Notes: generated by a model not told the origin, from the letters alone. A DNA stretch of 64,000 bases from Lyophyllum atratum (GCA_014905825.1 JACGCN010000005.1:124001-188000), one strand, 5' to 3'. Positions 45,156 to 57,200 are shown, counted from the stretch's first letter. Numbers and translations: made by a program.

Positions 45156-45599
45156 AGTTGGAATATACGTACCCGAGCGAACTGGCCCTATATGGGCAGT
45201 GGCTACGGGATCATGAGATAATAGATTAGATAACCGTGATATGGCCAATCTCAGTGCACATTGTTCAAGTCGGACGTGCCTGCCGCTTTACTCGACGCGT
45301 CTGCCCTCTATTACTTGATAGACACTTCAAAATTCTGCTTGTTCTCCTCGACAGTTCTATGTCCTACTCTACAAATGGCAATATCCTTTCAGACCATATG
45401 TTGAGTGTGAGTTGCTCAAATTCTCGATGGACTGTGTGCCCGATTTCGGCCTGGCCAGAGACATTGCCGCTACATAGTGGCCAGTGTGTCATTATTCACC
45501 CTGTTATTGCACTTAGTGGCATTCCGAACAATGGCTAATAGGGCTCGTATCTCACTACTTATGATTCATGCAGTTTTACGGCTCTATCATCCTCCTAAC

Positions 45600-48575
45600 A
45601 TGGTCTCTCCGTGCTCACCAGCAAAGCGCCGACATGATACACTCTCAGGACATCCCCCCTCTCCCCTCAGCTCAAAGAGACAGCGCACCTCCGCCCCGCG
45701 TGCCCCTGATTTGCCACCTGGACTCGGATTATTCGTTTCTGGTGACGAGAATCTATACTTTTTCAATGACACGGACCAAGAAAGGATGGGAACGAACATC
45801 GCCACAATGCCCGTTACTCAGCTCGCGTCAATCAGCAACTCGCTCCAAGCCATGCATGCTGAGGCGCACCAGAATCGACTTGCTGCGGGCGAATATGACC
45901 AAGGACAAAGCGACCACCGATCTATACCAGCGCCACCTCAAGAATTACGAGAAATTCATGGCACGAGACCAGGCCATGCGAGCGCAGCAGAACCACCTCT
46001 GGAAGGTCGTTGAGGCACATCCGATCACGGCAACTAAAGTGGCGATGTTTATGCAGTACGAAACGACGCGCCCGCAGGTAAGTCACCTATCTCTAGTCAT
46101 TCTTTGCCAGCTCACTTCTCTCAACGTTATTTTAGCAAACACCTCAAGGAAAAGATAAACCTAACACTCGTGTTGGGCCAAGTCATATCGCGCAATGCAT
46201 CAGCGCGCTAGAAAGTTATCGCTACCACCACAAAGGAAGTGACCCTCGGTACAAGGACGATCGCGAGGCACAGCAGCCTCTCCGTGAGGATGAAAGGATT
46301 ACCACGTTTGAGAAGGGCTCATACGCGACCGAAGCCGAACATGTTGAGGAATCACAAGAACTCAAGGCCTCTGGTGTGACATCCGGTATGATTCCATGAG
46401 ATCACACTTCTGTCAGGAGTAACTCTGAGATTATTTAACAGATACATTCACCGAAGAAGAGCTGATCAAGGGATCGATGTGGCTCCTTGAGTCATCATGG
46501 AAGACCAAGTCCCAAGTCCACCTCGGCCTCCGAGATCGAGCGATGCTGTTGATCTCGACGGCGACGGCGTATCGCGGCGACAATTTGCGACGTCTCCTCA
46601 TTTCTGACATCAGCCTTCGAGACCTTCCCTTGATTGACATGGGCCTCGATGCAAAGGTAACGGTGCGTAGCTCTGACCTCCTGACTCTTTACTTTTCTGA
46701 TGGGTGCTTACTAGGCTACTATTTTCCGATCCAACGCTGGCAAAACCAACACCACCGGCCGTATTGATGATCAAGGTGTCTTTCGCCATCGACTGCCCGA
46801 GCTTTGCGCTGTCGGGGCACTCGGGTTCTATTTGTTTAGCCAGTACCACATCATGAACATCACGGTCCCGTCATTTCTCCCGGATTTCAAACATCCTAAA
46901 GCGACTAGTGACAAGGGCTATCGTGAATGGTACACCACCATTCTTTTCCCAGGTGCAGAAGGCAAGGAGATGACGTACGAGAGTATGAAAAACTTTACTG
47001 TCTCTTTACAAATTACATGATCTAACAAGCTTCGATTCCAGATCACAATAAACGTATGAACAATATCAAGACGCACAACGAGATCGAAACGAAGAAGGTC
47101 ACGCACGGCGGGCGTTCCTTTTTCGCCCTTTTACGCTCGAGAGCATGGCGCCTCTGATGCTGACACCAGACACGGCGGAGGATGGACTCGAACAGCAGCT
47201 TTTGACAAAGCCTATAACCGTGCTCTTCCTGTGGAGGCCATTCTCGCAGCGGCCGGATTCAATGGAAGACGACAGGATTCATATTTTATTCCTCGAGACA
47301 AGCTTCGTGAGTCACATTACTCTTCGATGTTTCAATGACTAATTGGAGGCCTTAAGAACCTCCACAAGATCTTTGTAGCACTCTATTTCCATGGGCCGAG
47401 TCAGAACTTTCTGCTTTGGACGAACGCATCCGCACGGTTGGAAAGGCTGCCATGGATCCGACACTCCGATCCTTTTTGAAAGTCCTCCAGCATCTTCGCG
47501 CGATTATTCTTCAAGATAGCGCCATCCTTTTCACCAAATACCCGCAGTCCCCACTCTGGCGACACCCTCCTTTCAATACACCAAAATTCCGCAGCTTTGC
47601 ATGTACTGCCCATGTGGTTATTCAAAGTGCACACGAGGAAGCACGGCTTCGTCTCGAGAACCTTCCTGAAGCCGTTGCGACATCATTTCACGGCATGGTA
47701 ACGACTAATCATATTCAACAAGAGCTGGCCCGCGACGAACTCCGAGAAGCAACTGCACAGCTCCGAGCTATTCAAGAGCATTTCCGAGCACCACCAAGCG
47801 CACCGGAACGACAGCAGCGAAAGAAAAAAGGGAAGACTGTTCAAGGTATGACCGAACTGTACAATTCCCGTGAGCACAGCCGTATTTACAAGTCACTGCA
47901 GCTGTTGTGATTGCTCAGGAAGCACCCCCATCATTGCCGAACCCTTCCTTCCAACTAAGTGTTGCCTCTCCGACGAGGGCTCTCGCCAGCAGCAGCTCTC
48001 CGGACATCAATCCCATGGGAATCGTCTACCCACCCGGCACATTTTCTTTATCCAACGACACATCCATTCGTGCGAAGCAGCTTGCATATATTGCCACCCT
48101 GGAAACGAAATTCAGTCGCGACCGCCTATCCAAGCACAAGTTCGAGTGGATCATATCTCCGAAGCGCAATCAAGAGGACGAGTACTTGCCCAGCTACACT
48201 TACTGGACACCAGCTGGCCAAGGTACTTACCCATCGGTCAGAGAGATATGGGCCGAGTTCATGTTCGGCCTCGATGGGCACCTTTCGATCAGTGAACTAA
48301 ATGCTGGTTGGAATGCACGCTGGCGAAGTAGTGGAGCAGCACGCACGGAAACCTCACGCCGCAAGAAGATCATCGATCTCATTGATGCTCTGTCTGCGAG
48401 ACCGAACTGGAATTCGGATTTGACCTTACAATATCTAGAAGGAAAGTACACCATCCCTACCCCTTCTATACCCTATCTACGAACCACTCGCACGTTCATT
48501 GAACACCTTCAGAAGCAAGATGGACGGCTTAGATGCGAGATCTTCGAGAACGCGGATACCTTCTGCTCCTCGTAA
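45600..48575 (+). pseudogene. Crypton tyrosine recombinase, left copy, two frameshifts
   Basis: Seven exons: 45600-46077, 46136-46385, 46442-46656, 46715-46982, 47042-47306, 47357-47845, 47902-48575; the unbroken gene would be 879 aa. Order: basic N-terminal region; helical core-binding domain (YQRHLKNYEKFMARDQ); catalytic core with R288 in ATAYRGDNLRRL, H426/R429 in THGGR, then W and Y; coiled coil (ARDELREATAQLRAIQEHF); C-terminal GCR1_C-like DNA-binding domain (LPSYTYWTPAGQGTYPS, EIWAEFMFGLDG, RRKKIIDLIDA). The catalytic core matches the Ndc10/Crypton type, which includes the FPW motif after the tyrosine. Exon 1 lacks 2 nt near 45883 relative to 51.8 kb, and exon 5 has one extra T (47129-47132) relative to the right copy, placed before the catalytic tyrosine. 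Confidence 0.85.
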
Positions 48576-48731
48576 TACCATAGTAATTAAATACCTTCTA
48601 CTCATGAGCGCGATAGATTGTTACATACCTAGACATCCCTGATGCTGTATTTTACATGCTGTGTCGCGAAACTCAAGGGTCGACACATTGTTTACAGTCG
48701 TTGTACCCATACCCACCGAAAGAGAATACTG

Positions 48732-49062
48732 AATTCCTCAAGCAGTACAAGTGCTGTGCTTCAGATTTTTACATCCAAAGCACCCTAATTGTACCTGAAT
48801 TTGATTGGTGCAAAGCCTGGAGCTTAGTGGTTGACCCCCCGCAAGTCATGGAGGCATCTTCGAGAAATGATCATGTGATGACTTCCGATGTTGCAGACCG
48901 TCGAATTCCTGAAGCACCACACATGGGACATACAAGAATTTTACATTCACAACACCCTAATACTACATGGATTGGATTAGCAAAAAAATTGGAGCTTAGT
49001 GGTTGACCCCCCGCAAGTTATGGAGGTATCTCTGACTTAAATGATCATGTGCATCATGACTA
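48732..49062. repeat. approximately 172-bp imperfect tandem repeat inside the Crypton
   Basis: Two units starting AATTCCT.AAGCA (48732 and 48904) each contain GGAGCTTAGTGGTTGACCCC and CCGCAAGT.ATGGAGG. They lie between the convergent 3' ends of the two element genes (48576-49367), and the same repeat is in the right copy (about 61490-61820). Confidence 0.8.
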
Positions 49063-49367
49063 CATACTTAGTACGCCCTCCAGACATCGCGAGCATCCAG
49101 GGATGACTCGGTGAGTGATATAAGTTGACATAGGGGATGTGAAATAGGTCTTGCAAATGGTGTCGAAGTTTTTTAAACTGATGATAAGAACTGAACATCC
49201 AACGAGTGATTGATGATTGGGCTATATCCACCTCGGTTGCATGTTACGCGACACACCTTCCTGAGTGAGAGAAAGCATATGGATAAATCAATATTGTTCA
49301 AGCCTAACATACAAATGTTCACGGTTGGATACAGCATACTGGTACAAATACAACGTAGAATACCACC

Positions 49368-51127
49368 TTATGTTTTGTTGTCGTTGTGGTGATCTGTCTC
49401 CCATTCACGAAGAAATCTAAGCAGCTTCCCTTTGCCACGCGGAATGTCACGATGTATCTCCAGTTCCTGGATAACGTCGGGCGCTGCGAGCGGCCCTTCA
49501 GCCCTGTACAAGTCTACAAGTCGGATGCCGTCTGCTGCATCCCGGTACCACGTCTCTCCGACTCCAAGCGCATCGAGAATTGACTTCTGGGTGATCCGCT
49601 TGCCCTGTAAACAAAATGCATCACGATTCGATTCATAAGACCGCGTTTCACTTACCGGAGGGTCACTGGAGATGGGACTGATGGCATGAACATACTCGTT
49701 CATAAACGACGTTGCAAAGCGCCAGATAGGAAGGATGTCGGGATTTTGCATCACCGCATGTCTGGATTGAATATACGAAGCGTACCCCGGTCGAAGCTTG
49801 ACAAGATTTTCGAGGTGATGGAGCACCTTCCTGTCTCGTTCGACTCGACCCTGGTGTGCGCGCGCGTGCGAGGATTGAGAGGATGTTGAAAGATCCTCGC
49901 TATCCGGACCGTGCCAAATCAAGCTGCGTGGGAGCGCCTGACTTCCAGTGCGAACGCGCTCGCGACCGGCCGCCAGTGGTCGGAAACCTGGAGGAAACGA
50001 AATATCCCTTTCGTCGTCTGTATTACGCATTACGCGTCAGAACGGGCAACATGATCCCACATAGTCAAAAACTCACCACTGGGAATATCCTTGCAAGCCA
50101 GCTTCAGCCCGTTAACACCACCCAGCTGAGGAAGTTGTCAGAGATACGAAATCTGAGGCAATAGAAATGAACAAACATATTCGACGCGGAGTGTCAACGA
50201 TGCACGCTCGCTAGCGGGTACCACAAGATGCGTGGGGTTAGCCGGTGTCCTCGTCAAATCCTTGACAGATGACTCGAGGAAATACATCGTGTACGTTGGA
50301 TGCACGAGGTCTGCCGTCCCGATTTTTACTGGACCTAGTTAGCTGAATGAGAATTGAGATGATCCTGGATAGAGTTTCGTACGCACCTGGACCACGAATT
50401 TCTGCCGTACTTTGTTGCAACTTCTCGAGGATGTGTGACGCCTCGACGCGCCATTCGCCAGGAGCACAGCCGATTCGATCAGCAACCGTGGCTGCGATGG
50501 AGACCGAGGATCTCGAGCCGATACGGTGGTCTTCGATGTAGAGGTGTAATGTCTGTGAGGCGGGGCGGTCAATCAACACTTTGAATGTTAGAGCAGGAAA
50601 CGGCAGTCTTACGCGCTGGTAGGAACCGCCGAGGCACGGAAGTGGTTCAGATGGAGGTGCGGGTAATGGTATGGATCCGGCGACTGGAAGACTCGGATTA
50701 TTGACCTAGTTTTGAATTCAAGGCGGAAAGGAAAGATCAGTAAGCCTGGGGGGAGCGGGCACCGGGAAGCGAGCATACCGAGGGCGCGCGGTACGCATGT
50801 GCATGTGCAGATCGCTCGTTGGCGGCTTGCAGCGAGGCCTCATTCGCGAGGTTGTCGGTCGTGAACCCATACCGAGCATCGAGAAGGACCTCGCAGAAGG
50901 TAGCCTTCGTGGTCTTGGAGTTGAGGGTGATTCCCTGAGGCCACTTATCACGCTGTCTCTCCACGAGAGCGAGGAGCCCTCGTCGCTTCAGCTTGCTGTA
51001 AGGCGTATTATTTCGTCAGTATGTCCTTCAAGAAATAAAAACTGAAATGGAAAACACACATGATGTCAGAATGATGATATCGACGCGAATTGCTGGGGGC
51101 GGCAGCCATTCCTCCGTTGTAATCCAT
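49368..51127 (-). CDS. Crypton second gene, unknown function (left copy)
   Basis: Seven exons mirrored from the right copy: 51127-51060, 50995-50779, 50705-50387, 50334-50177, 50125-50077, 50017-49656, 49604-49368; 1410 nt, 469 aa, in frame. No catalytic motif is recognised. The N-terminal part (LKRRGLLALVERQRDKWPQG then TTKATFCEVLLD) resembles a SAP-like helix-turn-helix, which would bind DNA; this is a guess. A beta-rich middle (LHLYIEDHRIGSRSSVSI) and a helical C-terminal part (LVKLRPGYASYIQSRHAVMQ, GKRITQKSILDALGVGETWY) follow. It is transcribed towards the recombinase gene. Conservation of the frame in two copies suggests it is a working part of the element or carried cargo. Confidence 0.75.
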
Positions 51128-51538
51128 CAGGTGAGAGAGTGAGGGAGGTCAGTTCGAACATTGGCGCGTGCGTGAGTTCACATGGCTTCAATCGAGGGAA
51201 ACGAGAGAAACGAGGCCGTTCCAGCTGGCTAGGAGGCATAGGAGGGAGAGGCCCACTTCCAATCGAGGGAAAAGCGGGAAACGGACTAGTTCCGGGTCGC
51301 TAGGAGGCATAGGAGGGACATAGGAGGGACGAGACCTAGGGTGAGTCGATCTTATCGCAAGGTATAGGAGAGCGCGACCGTTGCCGGACTTCCAAAATAA
51401 TTTCCAAAAACAGCCGGATTCAAACTCGTCATCGAATCCCCCGATCGAGGTCAAAAAAAGGTCGCATTCGGGACTATGGGCGCTATGGACGGTATTGACG
51501 GTGTCTAATCCCCCCCTAACGAGACCGTCCGTCGCCCC

Positions 51539-52599
51539 TTGCTAAAATAACGTTGAGAGAAGTGAGCTGGCAAAGAATGACTAGAGATAGGTGACTTACC
51601 TGCGGGCGCGTCGTTTCGTACTGCATAAACATCGCCACTTTAGTTGCCGTGATCGGATGTGCCTCAACGACCTTCCAGAGGTGGTTCTGCTGCGCTCGCA
51701 TGGCCTGGTCTCGTGCCATGAATTTCTCGTAATTCTTGAGGTGGCGCTGGTATAGATCGGTGGTCGCTTTGTCCTTGGTCATATTCGCCCGCACGGCAAG
51801 TCGATTCTGGTGCGTCTCAGCATGCATGGCTTGGAGCGAGTTGCTGATTGACGCGAGCTGAGTAACGGGCATTGTGGCGATGTTCGTTCCCATCCTTTCT
51901 TGGTCCGTGTCATTGAAAAAGTATAGATTCTCGTCACCAGAAACGAATAATCCGAGTCCAGGTGGCAAATCAGGGGCACGCGGGGCGGAGGTGCGCTGTC
52001 TCTTTGAGCTGAGGGGAGAGGGGGGATGTCCTGAGAGTGTATCATGTCGGCGCTTTGCTGGTGAGCACGGAGAGACCATGTTAGGAGGATGATAGAGCCG
52101 TAAAACTGCATGAATCATAAGTAGTGAGATACGAGCCCTATTAGCCATTGTTCGGAATGCCACTAAGTGCAATAACAGGGTGAATAATGACACACTGGCC
52201 ACTATGTAGCGGCAATGTCTCTGGCCAGGCCGAAATCGGGCACACAGTCCATCGAGAATTTGAGCAACTCACACTCAACATATGGTCTGAAAGGATATTG
52301 CCATTTGTAGAGTAGGACATAGAACTGTCGAGGAGAACAAGCAGAATTTTGAAGTGTCTATCAAGTAATAGAGGGCAGACGCGTCGAGTAAAGCGGCAGG
52401 CACGTCCGACTTGAACAATGTGCACTGAGATTGGCCATATCACGGTTATCTAATCTATTATCTCATGATCCCGTAGCCACTGCCCATATAGGGCCAGTTC
52501 GCTCGGGTACGTATATTCCAACTGGTAACGCTACCTGGCGTCACCTTGCGGTCACCGGCAACGTTACCTGCGCAAATCGCAGTTCATTATACACTCTAT
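51539..52599 (-). mobile_element. Crypton 5' fragment, third copy
   Basis: Reverse complement of 45080-46138, differing by a 2-nt indel and a few substitutions. It covers the element 5' end, leader, exon 1 of the recombinase (52079-51600, 160 codons, open), intron 1 and the first 3 nt of exon 2. It is cut just after the intron 1 acceptor and joined at 51538/51539 to the inverted 3' part of the left copy. At its other end its 5' terminus abuts the 3' terminus of the right copy, head to tail. Confidence 0.85.
52524..52568 (-). repeat. Crypton subterminal inverted repeat, 5' end of third copy
   Basis: Exact counterpart of 45111-45155 on the opposite strand. On the + strand it ends ..GGCAACGTTACC and is separated by 42 bp from GGAAACGTTGCC (52611) of the adjoining element end. 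Confidence 0.7.
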
Positions 52600-52632
52600 G
52601 TATCTTCACCGGAAACGTTGCCGGCCTGGGCC
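52600..52632 (-). mobile_element. outermost 3' terminus of the right Crypton copy
   Basis: These 33 bp (TATCTTCACC, then GGAAACGTTGCCGGCCTGGG and CC) continue at 58936 once the gypsy element and its target duplication are removed; they complete the 3' inverted repeat of the right copy. Confidence 0.6.
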
Positions 52633-52974
52633 TGTCATAATCCGCTAAGTCCCTTCCGAAATCCGACCTCCTCGCTCCTCTCGTCCCCCTTTACCTACAA
52701 AAACCCTATACTACAATTTTCATCGCTTCTTATCACATTTTAGATACTCAACCCACTCTATGCCACCTCAACCCACTCTATGCCAATTCATATGCTACTC
52801 GATTACTTATTCTCCTTTCCTAAAACTCCTAACCAGTACTGTATAAAAGCCTCGTAAACTACCTTGTATCCGGCATCGAGTCAACACATTGTCTTAATCA
52901 TAACCCAGTTATCTCTTGCTCTCTTATCATTCTCGTCATCTAAGTCTTGTCATTATTATTCCTCGATTCTCACA
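52633..52974 (+). repeat. 5' LTR
   Basis: 342 bp, TG...CA ends. Contains an internal tandem CTCAACCCACTCTATGCCAC-type repeat (about 52748-52785). No standard tRNA-complementary primer site is obvious just downstream (AGTTTGACTCGATCAATT). Confidence 0.93.
52842..52848 (+). promoter_or_regulatory. TATA box of the 5' LTR
   Basis: TATAAAA in CTGTATAAAAGCC, the expected place for the U3/R promoter of the element; also present in the 3' LTR. Confidence 0.65.
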
Positions 52975-52997
52975 AGTTTGACTCGATCAATTACACC

Positions 52998-54257
52998 ATG
53001 AGCGAACTCCCTGGAACCTCTGTCGGTGTCAACTATAACTGGCCCGGTGTTCCCCCGCCTATGGACCCTAGAGTCTACACTCCAGTCCCTTCCGCTGGCG
53101 CTGACTTCACACGTCAACGTGGAAATTTTGATCCTGCTGCGATCCCGGTTCACCCAAGCCGCCTCATAGGCCCGGACCCCCAGATCTTGCCGAACGTCCC
53201 GATCAACTCTGTTCCTGATCAACCACAGCCACCATCCGAAAATACTTCCGTCCCAGTACAGCCACAGGTACCGTCTGTACCTCCGCTCGCCGACATCAAT
53301 ACCCTCGTCGGCCTCCTCATAGAAAATCAGACGGCTCTACAATCATCCCAAGCTATGTTTCAACAGAGTATGACCGAAGTCGCTAGGCGTCCCGTCATCA
53401 ACCCCGCTGGCCAGATCCAAAATCCCACGGCCCGCGGCGGAACGGTTCGCCTCCGCACCGCTCGTATCTTCAGCGGCAAACACGCAGACGTTACCCCCTT
53501 CCTGTCTGAAGTCAAACGCATCATAGACTTCCACGCGTCGTCGTTCCCTGACGACCACTCAAAAGTCCTCTATGTCGGCCTTAACCTCAAAGACGGCATA
53601 CCTGTAGAATGGTTCTCGCATCTCGAGAACTCTAATTCAGCCCTACTCTGGGACTGGAACCTCTTCCTCTCGGCCTTCCGCAAGAAGTTTGCCGACCCCA
53701 GTCTCATCACGACAGCCGACACCCGTCTTGATCATCTCAAGCAGACTGGTTCAGCTCATTACTATCTCACGTCGTTCATGGAGCTCGCCAGCCACCTCGA
53801 CATGACAGAACAAACTAAAATTTCGCGCTTCATGAAGGGTCTTAAGCCCCTCGTCAAGGATCACCTCGTCAACATAGTCCAGCGTCCTTTGACCCTCGAA
53901 GCCTGGGAGCCGCTCATCATATCCATCGACTCCAATCTTCATCAGCGTGAACTCGAACGCCGGCTCGAAAACGGCAACACCAACAAAAAGAAGAACAAAT
54001 CAGACTTCAATTCCAGCGATCCCAATCCCACCTTCCCCCCGTCTACCACTACTTCCTCTTCCGATGTGGTCCCCATGGATGTCGATGCTATTTCCACCGG
54101 TCCCCGTGGGAAGCTCAGTGATGCTGAAAGGAAACATCGCTTCGACAACAAACTCTGCCTCTACTGCGGCAACAAGGACCACATCGTCAAAAACTGCAAA
54201 ATCCGCGCCGCCAAGCATGGCGCCTTTGCGGAAAAAGCCCAGCCGAAGACCACCTAG
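52998..54257 (+). CDS. gag: gypsy Gag
   Basis: 419 aa from the ATG at 52998, the first after the LTR; an in-frame ATG at 52947 lies inside the LTR and is less likely. The N-terminal 140 residues are Pro/Gln-rich. A capsid-like region follows (FSGKHADVTPFLSEVKRIID, then VEWFSHLENSN..LWDWNLFLSAFRKKF). A CCHC zinc knuckle, CLYCGNKDHIVKNC (C-x2-C-x4-H-x4-C), lies near the C terminus for RNA packaging. The frame overlaps the open pol frame by about 130 nt (54128-54257), with pol in the -1 frame. Confidence 0.93.
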   Translation: MSELPGTSVGVNYNWPGVPPPMDPRVYTPVPSAGADFTRQRGNFDPAAIPVHPSRLIGPDPQILPNVPINSVPDQPQPPSENTSVPVQPQVPSVPPLADINTLVGLLIENQTALQSSQAMFQQSMTEVARRPVINPAGQIQNPTARGGTVRLRTARIFSGKHADVTPFLSEVKRIIDFHASSFPDDHSKVLYVGLNLKDGIPVEWFSHLENSNSALLWDWNLFLSAFRKKFADPSLITTADTRLDHLKQTGSAHYYLTSFMELASHLDMTEQTKISRFMKGLKPLVKDHLVNIVQRPLTLEAWEPLIISIDSNLHQRELERRLENGNTNKKKNKSDFNSSDPNPTFPPSTTTSSSDVVPMDVDAISTGPRGKLSDAERKHRFDNKLCLYCGNKDHIVKNCKIRAAKHGAFAEKAQPKTT

Positions 54258-54286
54258 TTCCAGGGTCTTCGGCAACGGATGGAACC

Positions 54287-57200
54287 ATGGAGTCCGTTCC
54301 CCGTTGCCCTTCGGGCCCGTCCTTCACCAAAGCCACCAGTGGTGAATGGATAGTCACGTCGACTCAGCCACCAGTATTTCGTTTACCTACTCATGTCCGT
54401 CTAGACCCCCGAAACAGAGATCACTTCTTTATTTCGATAACATTGTCATTCCCTAAACGAAAGTCCATCAACACTTACGCGCTAGTCGATTGCGGGTCCT
54501 CCGGCTCACACATTTCCGACACATTCTCTAACCGACACTCATTACCTCGTTCAGTCAAACCAATCCCTGTCCCCATCTTCACCATCGACGATCGACCTCT
54601 CACCTCTGGTCTCCTCACACACGACGTGGTCGCTCACTTGAAAGTCCGCGACCATGCTGAAAACATCCGCTTCGGCATCGTTTCCATGCCGTATCCCGTA
54701 CTACTTGGCCTCGACTGGCTCAAGCAACACAATCCAGCCGTCGATTGGGCCCGAGGGAAGCTCACCCTTTCCTGCTGCGGCGCCAATCACGACTTTCCAG
54801 TCTCAGCATTTGGTCGAGGCTATAGCCTCGTAATTCCCTCTGCCAAACCTAGCTCAACCACCATCGGCTCCGTTGGTCTAGGCCTTCGCCTTAACAGCAA
54901 GCCCGCTTCTGACATCACGAGGGTTCTTGACGTGCACCACGCCAAACCACCACAACCAGTTCCCCACCTCGGAACCGCCAACACCGGATCCATCTCCTCA
55001 GTCCTACGACCACCCGTTCAAAACGGCCTTAGCCGTGCCGAACTCAAGTCAATCTGGTCATGTCCACCACCACCACCTCCTCCCGTCTATGGCCCACGCA
55101 ACAAGCCCATAGGCATCGCCTGCACGTCTTCTGCGCGCTTCAGAAAATATGCAAAAAATCAACCGATCTCTTACATCTGGTACACCAACAACGGCGACCT
55201 CGAACTTCGCATCAACGCTCTTTCATCATTACCTCCTACCAATTCCACCCAATCCGTACCACCTCCACCCGAACCTCCTCCAACTCGTCCTTCTTCCCCC
55301 ACCCCTCCACCCGAACCCCCTCCTTCCTCCAATTCCAAACCATCTACCAACCGCGCTTTCGTCACCGACACCACCGAGGAAGTCGAAAACCTCGTTCCGA
55401 AAAAATATCACTCATATCTCGACGTTTTCGACCCCGTCGAGGTCCTGAAACTCCCCGAACACCGTCCCTACGACATCAGCATCGAGTTAGAAGAAGGAAA
55501 GACTCCCCCCTTCGGTCCCATATATTCCCTATCCCACGACGAACGTCAAGTACTATTCGACTACATCGAAGAGCAACTCAAGAAAGGCTATATTCGACGT
55601 TCTACCTCCTCCGCTGCCTCCCCAATCCTGTTCATCCGTCGCAAAACCGGTGATCTGCGCCTATGCGTCGATTACCGCGGTCTTAATGCGATCACCAAAA
55701 AGAACCGCTATCCTCTCCCCCTCACCGCCGACCTCCTCGACCGAGTCCAAGGCTGCGACACCTTCACCGTCCTGGACCTCAAGAATGCTTTCAATCTAGT
55801 CCGTGTTAAGGAGGGCGACGAATGGAAGACAGCTTTCCGTACCCATCTCGGCCTTTTTGAATATACCGTCATGCCATTCGGTCTCACCAACGCCCCAGCC
55901 ACCTTCCAAGCATTTATTCAAGACGCCCTGCGCGACATTCTAGATATATCCGTCGTTGTTTACCTCGACGACATCCTCATCTTCTCCCAACCCGGCCAAA
56001 ACCACACCCAACTCGTCAACCAAGTTCTAGATCGCCTCCGAGCCGCCAACCTCTTCGTCAATGCGAAGAAATGCGAATTCGACCGTTCCCAGGTCGAGTA
56101 CCTCGGCTTCATCATCTCCTCCTTGGGTGTTCAAATGAACCCCAAGAAACTCGCAACCATCTCTGATTGGCCCGTCCCACAATCCGTCAAACACATCCAG
56201 CAATTTCTCGGCTTCACCAACTTCTACCGCCGTTTCATACATCATTACGCCGACATCTGTCTCCCCCTCACCAACCTAACCACTTCTGCCTGCAAAAAAT
56301 CGTTCCCAGGATTATCCCCAGAAGCCCTAGCCGCATTCGACAAACTCAAGCTCATATTCACCACAGCTCCTGTACTTCGTCATTTCAACCCCAGACTCCC
56401 CTCCACCGTCGTCACCGACGCTTCCGATTACGCCCTCTCCAGTATCTTCCTTCAACCCGACGAAAACGACCTTCTGCACCCCGTAGCCTACCACTCCCGC
56501 AAGTTTTCCCCCGCCGAAATTAATTATGAAATACACGACAAAGAACTTCTCTCCGTCGTCGAAGGCTTCACCGAAAATCGTTCTTGGCTCATCAGTTCCC
56601 CGCACACCATCGCCGTCATCTCAGATCATTCAAACCTTCGTTACTTCATGACAAACCGGATTCTCAACCGACGTCAAGCCCGTTGGTCTATGTTCCTATC
56701 AGAATTCGACTTCCAGCTCGAGTACGCCCCCGGTAAAAACAACCCAGCCGACGCCGCCTCACGGCGCCCTGACTACGCGCCTAAAGAAGGGGATGACGTC
56801 CTCCTCAACCAAAATAAAGCGCTTTTGACCGACTACCACACAAAACACCTATTCCCCAATTCCTCTCCAACCACTCCTTCCCCCGATACCAAAAATATCA
56901 ACACTCTCTCAACAGTTTCCCTCGATAATTCAGAACTCCTCGAGGAATTCAAGGCCGCCTTCCGCTCTGACACCGAGTGGCGCGACCTCCTGTCCAAGTC
57001 CGACCCAGCCCAACCTTCCATCACCCTTCACGACGACCTCGTCTTCCACAATAATCGCCTCTTCGTTCCCCAATCCCTGCGCGCCAAGATCCTTCATTCA
57101 CGCCATGATTCAGTAATCAGCGGTCACCCCGGCCGTGCAGGTACCTTCGACAATGTCGAACGCGATTATTCGTGGCCAGGAATGCGACGCTATATCAGGT

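Larger units (their letters stand above)
45080..51538 (+). mobile_element. Crypton-like tyrosine-recombinase element, left copy (3' end lost)
   Basis: The 5' boundary is set where identity with the third-copy fragment (51539-52599, inverted) stops. The 3' boundary is where identity with the inverted right copy (59014 onward) stops. It contains a + strand recombinase gene and a - strand gene of unknown function, convergently arranged. Against the right copy, 4.99 kb align at a constant coordinate sum apart from one base, with very few substitutions noticed. About 110 bp of the 3' terminus, as seen at the right copy, are missing. Cryptons move as DNA by a tyrosine recombinase, without a transposase or reverse transcriptase. 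Confidence 0.85.

Noticed and set aside
45236..45538. 100-codon open frame in the Crypton leader (also at 52141-52443)
   Set aside because: Upstream of the better recombinase start at 45600, no domain, and conserved only because the whole element is conserved.
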